In this document: positions 23,434-33,767 of the stretch, piece by piece
Layout: every line of letters starts with the position of its first letter
How positions within the stretch are numbered: the first letter of the stretch is position 1
Assembly: GCA_026545765.1 (NCBI GenBank)
Contig: CM048840.1
Location: 56,854,580-56,918,579 of the forward strand
Direction of reading: 5' to 3'
DNA length: 64,000 bases
Source: Plantago major
Lineage: Eukaryota > Streptophyta > Magnoliopsida > Lamiales > Plantaginaceae
Translations under genes and position numbers: made by a program
The notes under the pieces: generated by a model
What the model was told of the DNA's origin: nothing
Database searches by the model: none
The model's input: only the letters and a program-made list of their open reading frames with translations

Positions 23434-24548
23434 GATGCCTGCGAGAGAGGTGTTAGTGTAGAACAATAAGGGTAGAGAACTACCTCCCCAAACCGATTCA
23501 TGATCAAAAAGCCAGAAACAACAAAAGAGCAAGGAACAGGGGAGAATGCAAAATTCCCCAAACCAACTCAAGATTCTATATCATGGCCAATGCTCGATTC
23601 ACGTCAGTTCACAAGCATAAGAGTAGTGATAAGCAGAGCAAAAGTGGGACAAGATGGTATAAATTGGAAAAATGGGGAAGTAGTGCAAAAAATTGAAAAA
23701 CGCAAGTAAGTTCCAAAATCAACGAGGAAAGAATCCATGCATCCATCAAAATCGATCTACTACACCCAAGCAAATACAACTAACGACGATCAACCATATA
23801 ATGCAAGTAAACTCGGAAAACATAGGAAGAAGGAAGTTCAAGCCAATTTACCTTTTGAATCCGAAGAATTGGGTGGAAAACACAAAAAAGTGATGCAAGA
23901 AACGGGGAGAGGAGGAAAAACCCATTGATTTACAACAAGAATGGGGGAATTTGGTGGGGAAGTGAGTGAGAAGGGAGATTGGAGTGAAGAGAAGAAAAAA
24001 ACGGGAAGAGGAAAAAGAAGAGGGTGGGGCGGTGAAGAAGAAGAAGAAGATAAAAAGATTTGAAAAAAACTAGCTCGCCACGGCGGGAAGAAGTACTCGT
24101 CGTGGCGAGTTTTTACAAAACTATAGTTTTTTTTTTTTTTTTTTTTTTTGCCAGACTATTTAGTCTCGCCGCGGCGAGATAAAAGCTCCGCCGCGACGAG
24201 TTTTTACGAAAGCAAAATTTGGAAGGGTAGAAAGGTCTCGCCGCGGCGAGCAAAAATTCCGTAAATTTTTGGCTTGCACCTTGGCAATTTCACATCGCGA
24301 AATTGAAACCCAAGCATCGACTCTGAGTTTCACGGGTTTCCTCGTGTTGGTACAAGGTTTCTAAACTCCCAAACATGCAAGAGAATAAAAAAACAATGGT
24401 CACGCCCTTCAAAACACAACTAAACTCAAAGAAAACAGATAACCACTTTAAAGCAAAGTACGGAATGAAAAAAAAAATAGTTTGATGATGCAAAAACAAA
24501 AGGGGGCTTTTGTTTATAGTCGTTAGCTCGACTTCTTCCATGCTGGAG
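23434..24548 (-). repeat. Spacer with a cluster of CGCCGCGGCG palindromes
   Basis: This is the stretch between protease and the late ORF, where pol would normally lie. No enzyme domain is visible. At 24072-24250 there are five related GC-rich self-complementary words, two of them the perfect 14-mer CTCGCCGCGGCGAG (24165-24178 and 24237-24250). The others are near 24072-24087, 24096-24109 and 24186-24200. The same 14-mer occurs in this element's LTR (20601-20614). A run of about 25 T lies at 24127-24149. The rest is A-rich with no clear content. Confidence 0.7.
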
Positions 24549-25284
24549 CTAATTGAGCTTGAGGTTACCAGCCTTCTCTGTCCCCATACTTACTCTTGAG
24601 CGAGAATAGGTGTAGAGTGAACTGGTGTGTGCTGCAATGTAGTTCCTGGTGTCAACTTGTGTAGGAGAATATGATGTGGTGACAGCTTGCAACTCACGTT
24701 TCTCACTGCAAACCTGAATAGTACATGTACGGCCATAAAGATCGACTATCATACGAGTAGCCTTGATGAAAGGGTGCCCAAGAAGCAGCATATCCTTGTC
24801 CATCTCTTTGATCTTCACCTGCGGTGACTCGACAACCACGAAATCAGTCATAAACACATCTCCACCAATGGTTACGGGAACATCCTCAACAACTCCCATG
24901 CATTTGCTTCGAGTACCATTAGCCATGGTCACAAAGCATCTTCTTCGGTTCTAGACCCTTCAAGTTGAGCTCCTCATAAGTCTCGAATGTCATCAAGTTA
25001 ACTGCAGCCCCAGTATCAATAATACCTGTAACCTCAGAAGAACTGCCTATCCCGACAACCAAATCGAAAATTTTTGCATCACTAATGCTCTTCTCTTCCT
25101 TTTGGATCAACTGAGTTGGTCTTGCATTCGCCTTCCCTCTTGGAATCGCTGGATCAGATGTTATCACCTTGCTTGCTTCCGGTACCTGTGTTGCCTCAAC
25201 CTTGGTAACCACCTTATCATGGTTACAAGTGCAAGTCGTAACAACTGTCTTCACTACTCCTAGCTTGTCAAAAGCTACCTCCAT
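24549..25284 (-). pseudogene. Aspartic protease region of the Athila-like element
   Basis: A retropepsin-like domain. The catalytic motif is visible as IIDTGAAVNLMTFETYEEL near 25005, followed by GGDVFMTDFVVVESP and LLLGHPFIKATRMIVDL, the usual flap and second-half words (LGHPFI corresponds to LGRPFL in relatives). In the family it cuts the gag-pol polyprotein inside the particle. Coding ends with a low-complexity tail near 24549. No RT follows. The copy is broken. Confidence 0.8.
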
Positions 25285-26716
25285 AGAAAGTACCCTATTA
25301 TTCTCTATAGTCGCAGGGAATTTACCCTCTCTCTTTGCTGGAAGGCGCCGACCAGATCACCAAGAGTCTTCTCTAACATCTTTTGCGATTGCTCAATGCT
25401 ATCAAACCTCTGGTCATTCTTGGTTTGATTCATTCGCCTGTAACCTCTCGATCTCTCCATGTGAGCTCTAATCTCCTGATCAGCGTTTCGCTGTGCACTA
25501 GTAGGCGGAACTAAAACTTTGCTTGGACATCGGAACGGAACTCGTCAAACGGAGCCCGTTGTGGAGCATTCTCATAGAAGTTACCTCCATAGGATAAATT
25601 GGAACAATCTGGGTTGAAGGGTTGCACCTTAGTAGCACCTGTATTCGTTCCCGGATTTGGTTGCCAACCACCGCGCTGTCTGTTCTGCACCCAGCAAATA
25701 ATCTCCGGAGATGGGTTCTCCCCCATAGTCTCAGGAAGTCTACACATACTAGCACCATGCCCGAAATTACCACATAGATTACACCTATCATTCACTGGAG
25801 CCACTGGTGCAGGGATAGTGCAAAGCATCCTCATCTCCTTAATCTGTTCTGCCAATTTAATAGTACTAGGCCCTGGTGTTTCCTCCACGGTTTTTACCTC
25901 AGCTCTCCTTGGTCTACCTCTAGTTCCCTTAAGCTGGGAGATAGTAGCAAGCTTCTCAAAAGCCTCATTCAATGCAGCCGGAGATGCTGTGACGTTAGAG
26001 CCATCCACAGTCATATCCACCATATTCTGTGCTTCCTAGTCGAGTCCCTCATAGAACTTGCAGCATAAATCCATCTCACTCAACATATGGTGCGGGCATT
26101 GAGAGAGTAAGTTTAGGAATTGCTCCCTGGCTTCATAAAAACTCTCATCACTCATCTGCATGAGCTTATCAATCTGCACTCAAAGCTGCCTAGTCTTTTC
26201 CGCTGGATAGAACTTGTTCATAAAGGTCCTATATAGATCATCCCAAGTAGTCAGAGAACCTTCAAGTTGATTCAATAGCCAGCTTTTCGCCTTATCCTGC
26301 ATACACATAGGAAAAACCTTCTTCCTTATTTCCTCATCAGAAACCGTTACTGTTCCTACAGTAAGCGGAATCGTAGCAATCAGCCGCTCGAACTCCTTGA
26401 GAAACCGGATAACATGCTCATTGGCCATCCCATAATACTTAGGCATGTCATGGAAGTGATGAGACTTAATCTCCATGTTCCTAGCATTGTTAGAGAGCAC
26501 AATAGCTGATCCCCCAGCCTTAATTTCACCAGGCTGCATATAGGTCCCATAAGTGATAACAGGGGCCTCAACAGCACCATTGACTCTGGGAGTATTCTCA
26601 TTGTTGTCACCCATTGGAATAGCTACTAAGTTCTGTCTCCGAAGCTGATGGTAGTGTCTATCGATCTCATGTACTAGTGGTTGCAAAGGTGTTCCTTGCG
26701 ATCTTGTACCAGGCAT
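25285..26716 (-). pseudogene. gag region of the minus Athila-like element
   Basis: It starts MPGTRSQGTPLQPLVHEI near 26716, about 130 bases after the primer binding site. The gag core contains RNMEIKSHHFHDMPKYYG, VIRFLKEFERL, KVFPMCMQDKAKSWLLNQ and LTTWDDLYRTFMNKFYP. A zinc knuckle follows (CNLCGNFGHGASMC, the C-x2-C-x4-H-x4-C pattern) near 25790-25740. This is the particle-forming and RNA-binding part. The plant Athila family is the best fit. The copy is broken. Confidence 0.85.
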
Positions 26717-26847
26717 AAACCTCCAAAAAGTTCCTCTACAAAATAAAAAACATCGAAAAATCTTAGTTTCTGTTAGTGCAGAAATCGCAGGTATGTAAAA
26801 AAAAAGTAAATAAAATATCACACTCACACGCTACAATAGGAATTAAA

Positions 26848-26867
26848 TCCCCGGCAGCGGCGCCAAA
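26848..26867 (-). other. Primer binding site of the minus Athila-like element
   Basis: On the minus strand the bases after the 5' LTR read TTTGGCGCCGCTGCCGGGGA, the same Athila-type tRNA site as in the plus-strand neighbour at 18619. It fixes the inner border of the LTR at 26870. Confidence 0.88.
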
Positions 26868-26869
26868 TT

Positions 26870-27700
26870 TGATGTGCGCAAATTAATACTTAGAAAACCA
26901 AGTAGTAAGCAGTTGTTACAGACAGACAAAGCTAAACCACAGAGTCGTTCGCTAAGGAATTAATCAAGCTACGTAGCAGTGAGAGTAAATGATACTATGT
27001 AACAATTGGTGATGGTTTGGTTATACTTCTAACTAGTTTAACTAAAGCTAAGATTACGATTAATAATGAGAGAAAGATGAATACGGTAGCAAGATCCAAT
27101 TATGCTAATTCGAACTAGGGATAACACTCATACTTGTCACGCGGTTGTTGTACAGTAAATCTATCAATTCGATTCAACCAATTGTTCTTAGAATATATTA
27201 TACTGGAGAAATCGTGAGTCGTCAATTCACGATCCTTAAACATGAAGAATTTAGAGAATTTAATATGGATTTATCAAATTGAAGGTTTTTACGAAGATTT
27301 TATACGAGACTAATCTATATGAGTGATTTGATAAACCCTAGAACGAATATGCATAATCTTCACATACTACTGTATTCAAAGGTGTTTAGCTACTCATACT
27401 TGAGATTTATATGCAATGATTCATGGTAATGATCATATGAAACATAGATGAGAAACTCACATGCAATAACAAACAATTCAATCAATAGAGATAAAGAACG
27501 AATTGTAAAGAAGAAAGCAATAGAGAAATCAATACCAATAATCCTGATGAGTAAAATCAATGAATAACCAAGCCCCAAAGATGTCTCAATCTTAATGTCT
27601 GAATCTAGGAGCTCTTTTTCAAAACTAGGTTAAAAGAAGTTATGTCTCAAGAAAAACAAATTCTAAACTAATAAGGAAAACAAATTCTGAGTCTGCGCGT
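26870..27700 (-). repeat. Partial 5' LTR of the minus Athila-like element
   Basis: Aligned to 19499-20338 of the 3' LTR from the shared end TGATGTGCGCAAATTAATAC onward. Similarity stops at about 27700, where the partner continues with its GC-rich palindromes. At this point the sequence switches to an inverted piece of an Athila-like 3' region. The LTR is therefore incomplete at its upstream end. Confidence 0.88.
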
Positions 27701-27894
27701 GAGGGTTGATGGTGTGTACACCAAACCAGCACGAACAAAAGTGCGGACTTTCGGTAAAACAAACACTACCAAAAAATTGAGACAGGAAAAAATATATAAG
27801 CATATGGGTCATATATAAGACTGCAAAAAAGAGTATGCAAAAAATGAAAAAAAATAAAATATTGGAAAAAGAGAGAACAACTGCCTTTTTATGT
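27701..27894 (+). other. Inverted fragment of an Athila-like 3' region
   Basis: 27698-27770 is the reverse complement of about 21362-21437, with shared words AAAGTGCGGACTT, GGTAAAAC and GAGGGTTGATGG. The likeness fades after about 27800 into A-rich sequence. It is in sense orientation for a plus-strand element, so it may be the far side of the interrupted element at 17186. It ends at the Tat-type LTR. Confidence 0.65.
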
Positions 27895-28744
27895 GTTGAT
27901 ATGGATATATGTCCAATCCGTTAAGGGCACCATAATGCATGTCCTATAGCACATCACGGTTTAATAGCCAATATAGTACTGGTCCGACCTCACATGGTCT
28001 GTTCTAGTGAGTTAACCAGTACGCTAAAGTCACTACACCCTCACAGCTAGTCCGAGCTAGCTGGGAAAAGGAATTCTAAACCTGACTGAGTCAGTACAAA
28101 GATGCCAACGGACCGGACGAGATAGCCTCTCGCACGCCACCTTTACGGTAAGACCAAACGTATACTGGAACCACTGAGATACTTCCGTGAGACTCTCGGC
28201 TCGGACATCCAGAGTTACCTGAGGTTAGATCAATCAAGCAGACAGATCTATCCTAAGAACTTACACGGACCCAACAGGCGGAACAGTACTCTCAGTTGGG
28301 AATGGACCGATTTATCCTCCCAGGCCCAATATACGGTATTGGACTATAACATACTGTTGGGCCATGGGCCAAAGGAATGTCTCTATTCTTGAACCCACAC
28401 CTTACACTTGGCACCATCTTATGAGTCACCTCATAACCTATGGTCTCTATAAATATAGCTCAAGGTCCAAACTTTGAGTTAAGTAGTAACTACTAAGCTC
28501 ACTATATCATAACCTTCCTCATAACTATTAAATTGAGAGCTTCCAACTCTCTCTTGAGTAAAGTTTCTTACCGGATTGACACCTGCAATCCGGGTAATCC
28601 TTTCTAACCCCCCCCCCCCCCCACTTAGACCTTTCAAGTATTCTAGCTCGGACAGGTACTACTTCGAATTTCAAGTAGGAGGCGGATCTTAGACTAGGTT
28701 ACTTGTAATAGTTTAGTTAGTGTTTGAGGTCATACCCCTCAACA
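27895..28744 (+). repeat. 5' LTR of the first Tat-type element
   Basis: It starts TGTTGATATGG and ends CCCTCAACA, giving TGTTGA...TCAACA inverted ends. It contains a run of about 17 C at 28606-28622. Its left edge follows A-rich sequence of the Athila-like fragment, and its right edge is set by the primer binding site. Confidence 0.8.
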
Positions 28745-28764
28745 TTTGGTGCCGTCTGTGGGAA
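28745..28764 (+). other. Primer binding site, Tat type
   Basis: TTTGGTGCCGTCTGTGGGAA directly follows the LTR. The TGGNGCCGTCTGTGGGAA form is typical of plant Tat/Retand-type elements. The second Tat element has the same site with one change (33725-33745). Confidence 0.85.
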
Positions 28765-28800
28765 ACGTTACTAAAGGTTCTGTGTTCTAAGGTTGAGTTG

Positions 28801-30360
28801 ATGGCAAGAACGAGAAGGATAGTGCGGTCAAGTGCTACTGGAGTCGGAACTCCTCCACCTCCTTGCCCACGCGGACATCCACCCACCAGGGGACGGTAGA
28901 CTACTAGAGGCCCAGGAGGCAGGGATGGTTATCCGAGGGATGGCCGCACAGTAAGCCCATCCTCGGACGAAAAAAGGGATGTTCCACATAGAAGGATACG
29001 CAATGGTCCTGACAACACTATGCCAGAAGCTCCAGAAAGAGGAGGTGCCCAAGTTCCTCCGTCAGGAAACCAAGGGCCTCCTCCGGGTCAACATTTTACC
29101 ATGCCTGACGGACGTGAAGTCCGCACAAGTGATTTTGGCTAGAGTAAGACCCAGTTTGGGAGACTTCTTACAGTCATCCAAGGTTTTCTTGGTTCCAGCA
29201 ACGTTCCGCCACAGCAAGCATCTCCGCAAGTAGCAGCTCCGACCCAAGCTGACCCTGCTCTCTCTCGGAATGAGCAACATCCGATCCAGTAGAGGTTAGG
29301 GAACCAACCTCAGGAGCACCTGCGGAACTTACTCGACAGGAGAGCTTCCGCCTCACAAGCCCAACGTGAGCCAAGTCCGCAGGTAGCTCAACAAGGGGAC
29401 GTGAACAGGCAGCCCAGAGCTCCGCCACAAGTTCCTCCCAAATCTAGAGATCACGTAGCAAAGATTGTTCCCGTGATTAATGTGGATGAACTCCCAGCGG
29501 ATGTAGCGATACATCAACGGACAGGAGAGATGACGAACGCGGAAGAAATCTATGCACAGCAGAAGCCATTGGAGGCTCAGATTCTTAGTCTCGGACGATT
29601 GGTGAAGGATCATGAGAAAATCCATGCAAGCACTCCAAACCCTTTGTGTGATGAGATCATGAAGGAGAAGGAAAGGAACAAAAGCCTGGACCTGGTGATT
29701 CCAAACTTGGAGTACTACTATGGTGATTCTTGTCCGCAAGGCCATCTTACAAGGTACAATAGCAAAATGTAATCCAAAGGTATGACTGATAATACTAAGG
29801 CTATTACTTTCTCGTCTACTCTTTTTGGAACTACTATGGATTGGTATAATGCATTGCCCAACAAATCTATAAAATCTTATGCTGATCTCACTTCTAACGA
29901 ACCGTGGAACATCTGGAGGATATCATGCAAAGAGAGAATGAGGATCTCAGTGCTTTCCTTGATCGCTTCAACGCGGAGTTACCCCGAGTTGAGCCACACA
30001 GTATTAAGGATCGGGTCCGTCACCTGTATTCTAATACTTACAGTGGTGAACTTCGGAGGAGACTCTCCATCCATGTGGTAAGAAGTGAGAGGCATTTGGA
30101 GGAGATTTGTGAGGATGTATTGTATTGGGAAGATTATCGACGGACCGTGCCAGTGAGGGTCGGATCCAAGAAAGCGAAAGACCTAGTCAAACAGGAGCAA
30201 CGAAAATTGGATCCGAAGAAAGAATATAAAGACAAAGGATTCCACAGGGAAAGAAGTCCGCCAATAAGATACGCGGACTACACCCGTCTCAATAGGCCAA
30301 GATCCGATATCTTGGCCACCATTATTGAGAAAAGGTTGGATGTCGAGTGCCAAAGCCATT
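28801..30360 (+). pseudogene. gag remnant of the first Tat-type element
   Basis: It starts MARTRRIVRSSATGVGTP at 28801. Later words include PNLEYYYGDSCPQGHLTRY, ITFSSTLFGTTMDWYNALP and VEPHSIKDRVRHLYSNTY, then RERSPPIRYADYTRLNRP. Each has a counterpart in the gag of the second Tat element, in the same order. In the living family this protein forms the particle. The copy is broken at several points. Confidence 0.85.
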
Positions 30361-30545
30361 TAACAAATATCTGTGAATGTAAATTGTTGGACAGAGGTAG
30401 AAAGAGGTCGAATCGATGCATTACCAAGGAAACCCAACTTGGAAGACATTGTCGGAGCTGACGCCATAGCCGCAAAAGTCGGAGGTTCTAACAAGACCGG
30501 AGAAGAGACAACACTAGCTGCCGGAGAAGCTTCAGGGTGAATAGC
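30361..30545. other. Unassigned sequence between Tat gag and satellite
   Basis: After about 30360 the match to the second Tat element's gag stops. The next 185 bases, up to CTTCAGGGTGA, resemble neither the element nor the satellite. Both strands are open over much of it. The plus reading includes LPRKPNLEDIVGADAIAAK and ends at a stop (30538-30540). The minus reading includes GFLGNASIRPLSTSVQQ. This could be captured host sequence or an unrecognised element part. No function is assigned. Confidence 0.4.
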
Positions 30546-31696
30546 CGTAGAGTTCTTCGTTTGTGTTACTCTCACTCCTTCTGTGTATTGTTTAAATCTC
30601 GAACAGACTTCTTCGTTTGACATTATCCCACTCCTTTACGGTGTTGTTTAACTCAAGAGTAGAGTTATTCGTTTGTTGTTCTTCCCTCTCCAAAGTGTGT
30701 TGTTTATATCTCTTTAGTACAGTTGTTCGTTTGTTGTTTATTCAACTCCTTTTGTGTTTTATTTAACTCTCAAGTAGAGTTTTTCGTTCGTTATTTTATT
30801 ACCCCTCATGTATGTTTTTAAATCTCAAATTGACTTCTTCGTTTGTAATTATCCCATTCCTTTATTGTGTTGTTTAACTCTTGAGTAGAATTTTACATTT
30901 GTTGTTTATCCCACTCCTTATGTGTGTTGTTTAACTCTCAAGTAGTGTTCTTCGTTTGTGATACTCTTACTCCTTCTGTGTACTGTTTAAATCTCAAATA
31001 GACTTCTTTGTTTGACATTATCCCACTCCTTTAGTGTGTTGTTTAACTCTCAAGTAGAGTCGTTCGTTTGTTGTTCATCCCTCTCCAAAGTGTATTGTTT
31101 TATCTCTCAAGTAGAGTTGTTCGTTTGTTGTTGTTTTATTTAACTCTCAAGTAGAGTACTTCGTTCGTTATTTTATTAATCCTCTTGTTTGTTGTTTAAA
31201 TCTCAAATTGACTTCTCCGTTTGTAATTATCCCACTCCCTTTATTGTGTTGTTTAGCTCTCGAGTAGAATTTTACATTTGTTATTTATCTCAATCCTTAT
31301 GTGTGATGTTTAACTCTCAAGTAGTGTTCTTCGTTTGTGATACTCTTACTCCTTTTGTGTATTGTTTAAATCTCGAATAGACATCTTCGTTTGACATTAT
31401 CCCACTCCTTTAGTGTGTTGTATAATTCTCGAGTAGAGTTATTCATTTGTTGTTCTTCCCTCTCCAATGTGTGTTGTTTTTATCTCTCAGATAGAGTTGT
31501 TTGTTTGTTATTTATTCAACTCCTTTTGTGTTTTATTTAACTCTCAAGTAGAGTTCTTCGTTCATTATTTTATTAATCCTCTTGTGTATTGTTTAAATTT
31601 CAAATTGACTTCTCCGTTTGTAATTATCCCACTCCCTTTATTGGGTTGTTTAACTCTCGAGTAGAATTTTACATTTATTGTTTTTCCCAATCCTTT
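30546..31696. repeat. Satellite array, first block (about 57-bp units)
   Basis: Tandem sub-monomers of 55-58 bp built around TTTAACTCTCRAGTAGA or TTTAAATCTCRAATWGA, then TTCTTCGTTTGT and a C/T-rich end (ATCCCACTCCTT). Several unit types alternate in a set order, and the block is clearly the same family as 43032-64000. It begins inside a unit at about 30546 (GTAGAGTTCTTCG). It stops inside a unit at 31696 where an LTR starts. The family is unknown to me. It is non-coding, with small open frames that are by-products. Confidence 0.92.
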
Positions 31697-32842
31697 TGTC
31701 ACGCCCCAAAACCAAAATACTTTGGCGCGACCGACCGTCTATCGTGAGATGGGCTCACGCCAAGACGAAGCCTCAATTTTTATAAATCATTCTGAAAAGA
31801 GTGGTACAACAACAGAGAAACTACAACTCAAATAGAGTAAATACAATTTTAGAAACCTCGGCAATTTACAACCTCAAAATTACAAAGCTTAAACATAACA
31901 CTACTAACTTCTCTAGACCGACTTGCTTCCACTACCAACCTCCTCAAAACCACAGTCACATACTGAACTGGAAAAAAAAGGTGTATGGGTGAGCTCCTGG
32001 CACTTTTACCCGGATCAAGTACAGTAGTAAAACATACATATATATACACTCGCCAACATACAATATAGTCAAAATCATTTGCATGGAACATTATAAAAAC
32101 AATTTCAACGTACATATTTTTAGCTCAATCAAACATACACTACGGCCACACAAACCTTGGCGGCACACAGGTCGGCTTATACACGACAATAACAATGCCC
32201 TACCAAAGGGATAACATAACAATGGGAGATCACCAAAAGCACGACATTCACCCGAAAGGGCCAAACAATTCATAGGCATATTGATGAGCATAAAACATAT
32301 TTTCAATCCATGCTTTTGAACAAAACGATTTTGACACATCTCATTTACAATAAAACATTTATGGGTGCACATACTTGATCCTTTACGAATAGACTATTAT
32401 ACCAAGTCCCATTCCTTGATATAATAACCATAAGTAGTTTGTCAAATCATAAAATGATACATATATGTACTATAACATAAAATAGAAAGTAAAAGTGTCA
32501 AGAGTTCCCTTACTTTAATGTCGACTCGAATCAAGCTTAACCTAGCTAACCCAAACGCTTCTCTAACTTGCTTCTCAAAACCTCCAAAAACAACACAATA
32601 ATGTAAGAACCCAAATCAAAACAATACGGAATTGTAAATATACCAAAATAGAAGACGAGATGTGTTGGGATGACATAGGCATGTTGTCATGGTGACAAGG
32701 ACTGAAATTTCAAGGATGAAATTGGTTTGGTGATAATGATATCATGCAACACAAAATTGATGAGATTGGTTTTGTTTTTCTTTGTGCATGGAAACATGCA
32801 GACTAGACTGACAGTAAGGAATTAGTTGGTGTACATGAAACT
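31697..32842. mobile_element. Partial LTR of a gypsy-type element
   Basis: It starts TGTCACGCCCCAAAACC directly at a break in the satellite. This TGTCACGCCCC start is typical of many plant chromovirus LTRs, whose other end is usually GGGGCGTGACA. No such end is seen before the Tat-type LTR begins at 32843, so only part of the LTR is here. No coding content was found; ORFs on the minus strand are short and unmatched. The lineage is uncertain. The piece is a fossil of unknown age. Confidence 0.6.
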
Positions 32843-33719
32843 TGTTAATACAGAAATATGTCCAGTCCGGCATAGACGCTTTTGGAACGAATCCTAAGGC
32901 GTCTCAAGTTGTCCACGAGTTTGGGATCTTATAGTCCGACCCGGAGCCTCTGTAGATCCAACCCACCCGGGTGGAAAGAAACAGGAGGGCCCAAGGGCAG
33001 TGGGTCCGACCCTGACGAAGGTCCGTAACCTTACAGTCCGACCCGGATACCCGCCCGGACTCAGTACAACAACCTCATAAGCAACCAAGTGAACTGGCAT
33101 TTGAGAGCATCGAGGTCCGAACCACACGTCCCGGACCGCCTCCTTCAGACATTATATATATGGAAACCCCCAGTCCAACCTAGTACGGTCCGGACCTACC
33201 TCCTCGGATCTCATGCATGGAAAACTGCAAAAGGTCTCCAAACTCTCATATTAATGACTAATCTACCCCCAAAAGCCCAAAAGTGAATGGGTTAGGGAGT
33301 CATTAATGGGCCATGGTCCTATTGAGGCATTGTTGGCTCAATCTGAGCCTGACACTTGGCACGATCTGGTGGAACCCACCCAATTGGGGAGAAATCTATA
33401 TACATCGAACACATTCCCATGATAATGGTAAGCAATAATCACTTATGAATCCTGATTCTTATACCGAGCAGATTCTCATTCTCTCGCAAGTAAAGTCTCC
33501 ACCCGGTTTGACATTACGCAAATCGGGTATAAGGATCTAACCCCCTCCCCCCCCTCTCCTAGATACTTGCACAGGTCCTCACATGTCGCTTCTTACCAAG
33601 TACGACAGTTCTTACAGGGTTCTGCTCCTTGGCCCTTACGAGCTAGGCACTTGGGGTACTTAGTGTGAAGGAAAGCAAGAGAAATTCATTAAGTGGTTAG
33701 GGGACTTATACCCTCAACA
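32843..33719 (+). repeat. 5' LTR of the second Tat-type element
   Basis: 877 bp, TGTTAATACAG at the start and ACCCTCAACA at the end. It contains a C-rich run CCCCCTCCCCCCCC at about 33541-33554. Its start and end agree with the LTR of the first Tat element, while the middle is well diverged, so the two are separate insertions of related families. Confidence 0.82.
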
Positions 33720-33724
33720 AAACA

Positions 33725-33745
33725 TTTTGGTGCCGCCTGTGGGAA
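33725..33745 (+). other. Primer binding site, Tat type
   Basis: TTTGGTGCCGCCTGTGGGAA lies six bases after the LTR. It differs from the first Tat element's site by one base. Confidence 0.82.
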
Positions 33746-33767
33746 TCTTTACAGAAAGTCTTCAGTA

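Larger units (their letters stand above)
19499..27700 (-). mobile_element. Athila-like gypsy element without RT or integrase
   Basis: A minus-strand fossil with two related LTRs (3' LTR 19499-20832, 5' LTR 26870-27700), a primer binding site, gag, protease, a GC-palindrome cluster, a late ORF and a long 3' region. No reverse transcriptase, RNase H or integrase motif was found in the 6-kb interior. It therefore looks like a non-autonomous derivative that would have needed enzymes from a related element. By hand comparison of the first 380 bases the LTRs differ at roughly 4 percent of sites plus small gaps. At commonly used plant rates this suggests an insertion on the order of one to two million years ago. 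The upstream end of its 5' LTR is missing at 27700. It is broken, with several disabling changes in the coding parts. Confidence 0.82.
27895..30545 (+). mobile_element. Tat-type gypsy element, 5' LTR and gag only
   Basis: A plus-strand fossil with an 850-bp LTR, a primer binding site, leader and gag. The interior then meets unassigned sequence and the satellite near 30546. No protease, RT or integrase is present. It is related to the fuller element at 32843. Both LTRs start TGTTRATA and share ATATGTCCARTCCG. Both have a poly-C tract near the LTR end and both end CCCTCAACA. It is broken in several places and incomplete. Age cannot be estimated from a single LTR. Confidence 0.82.
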
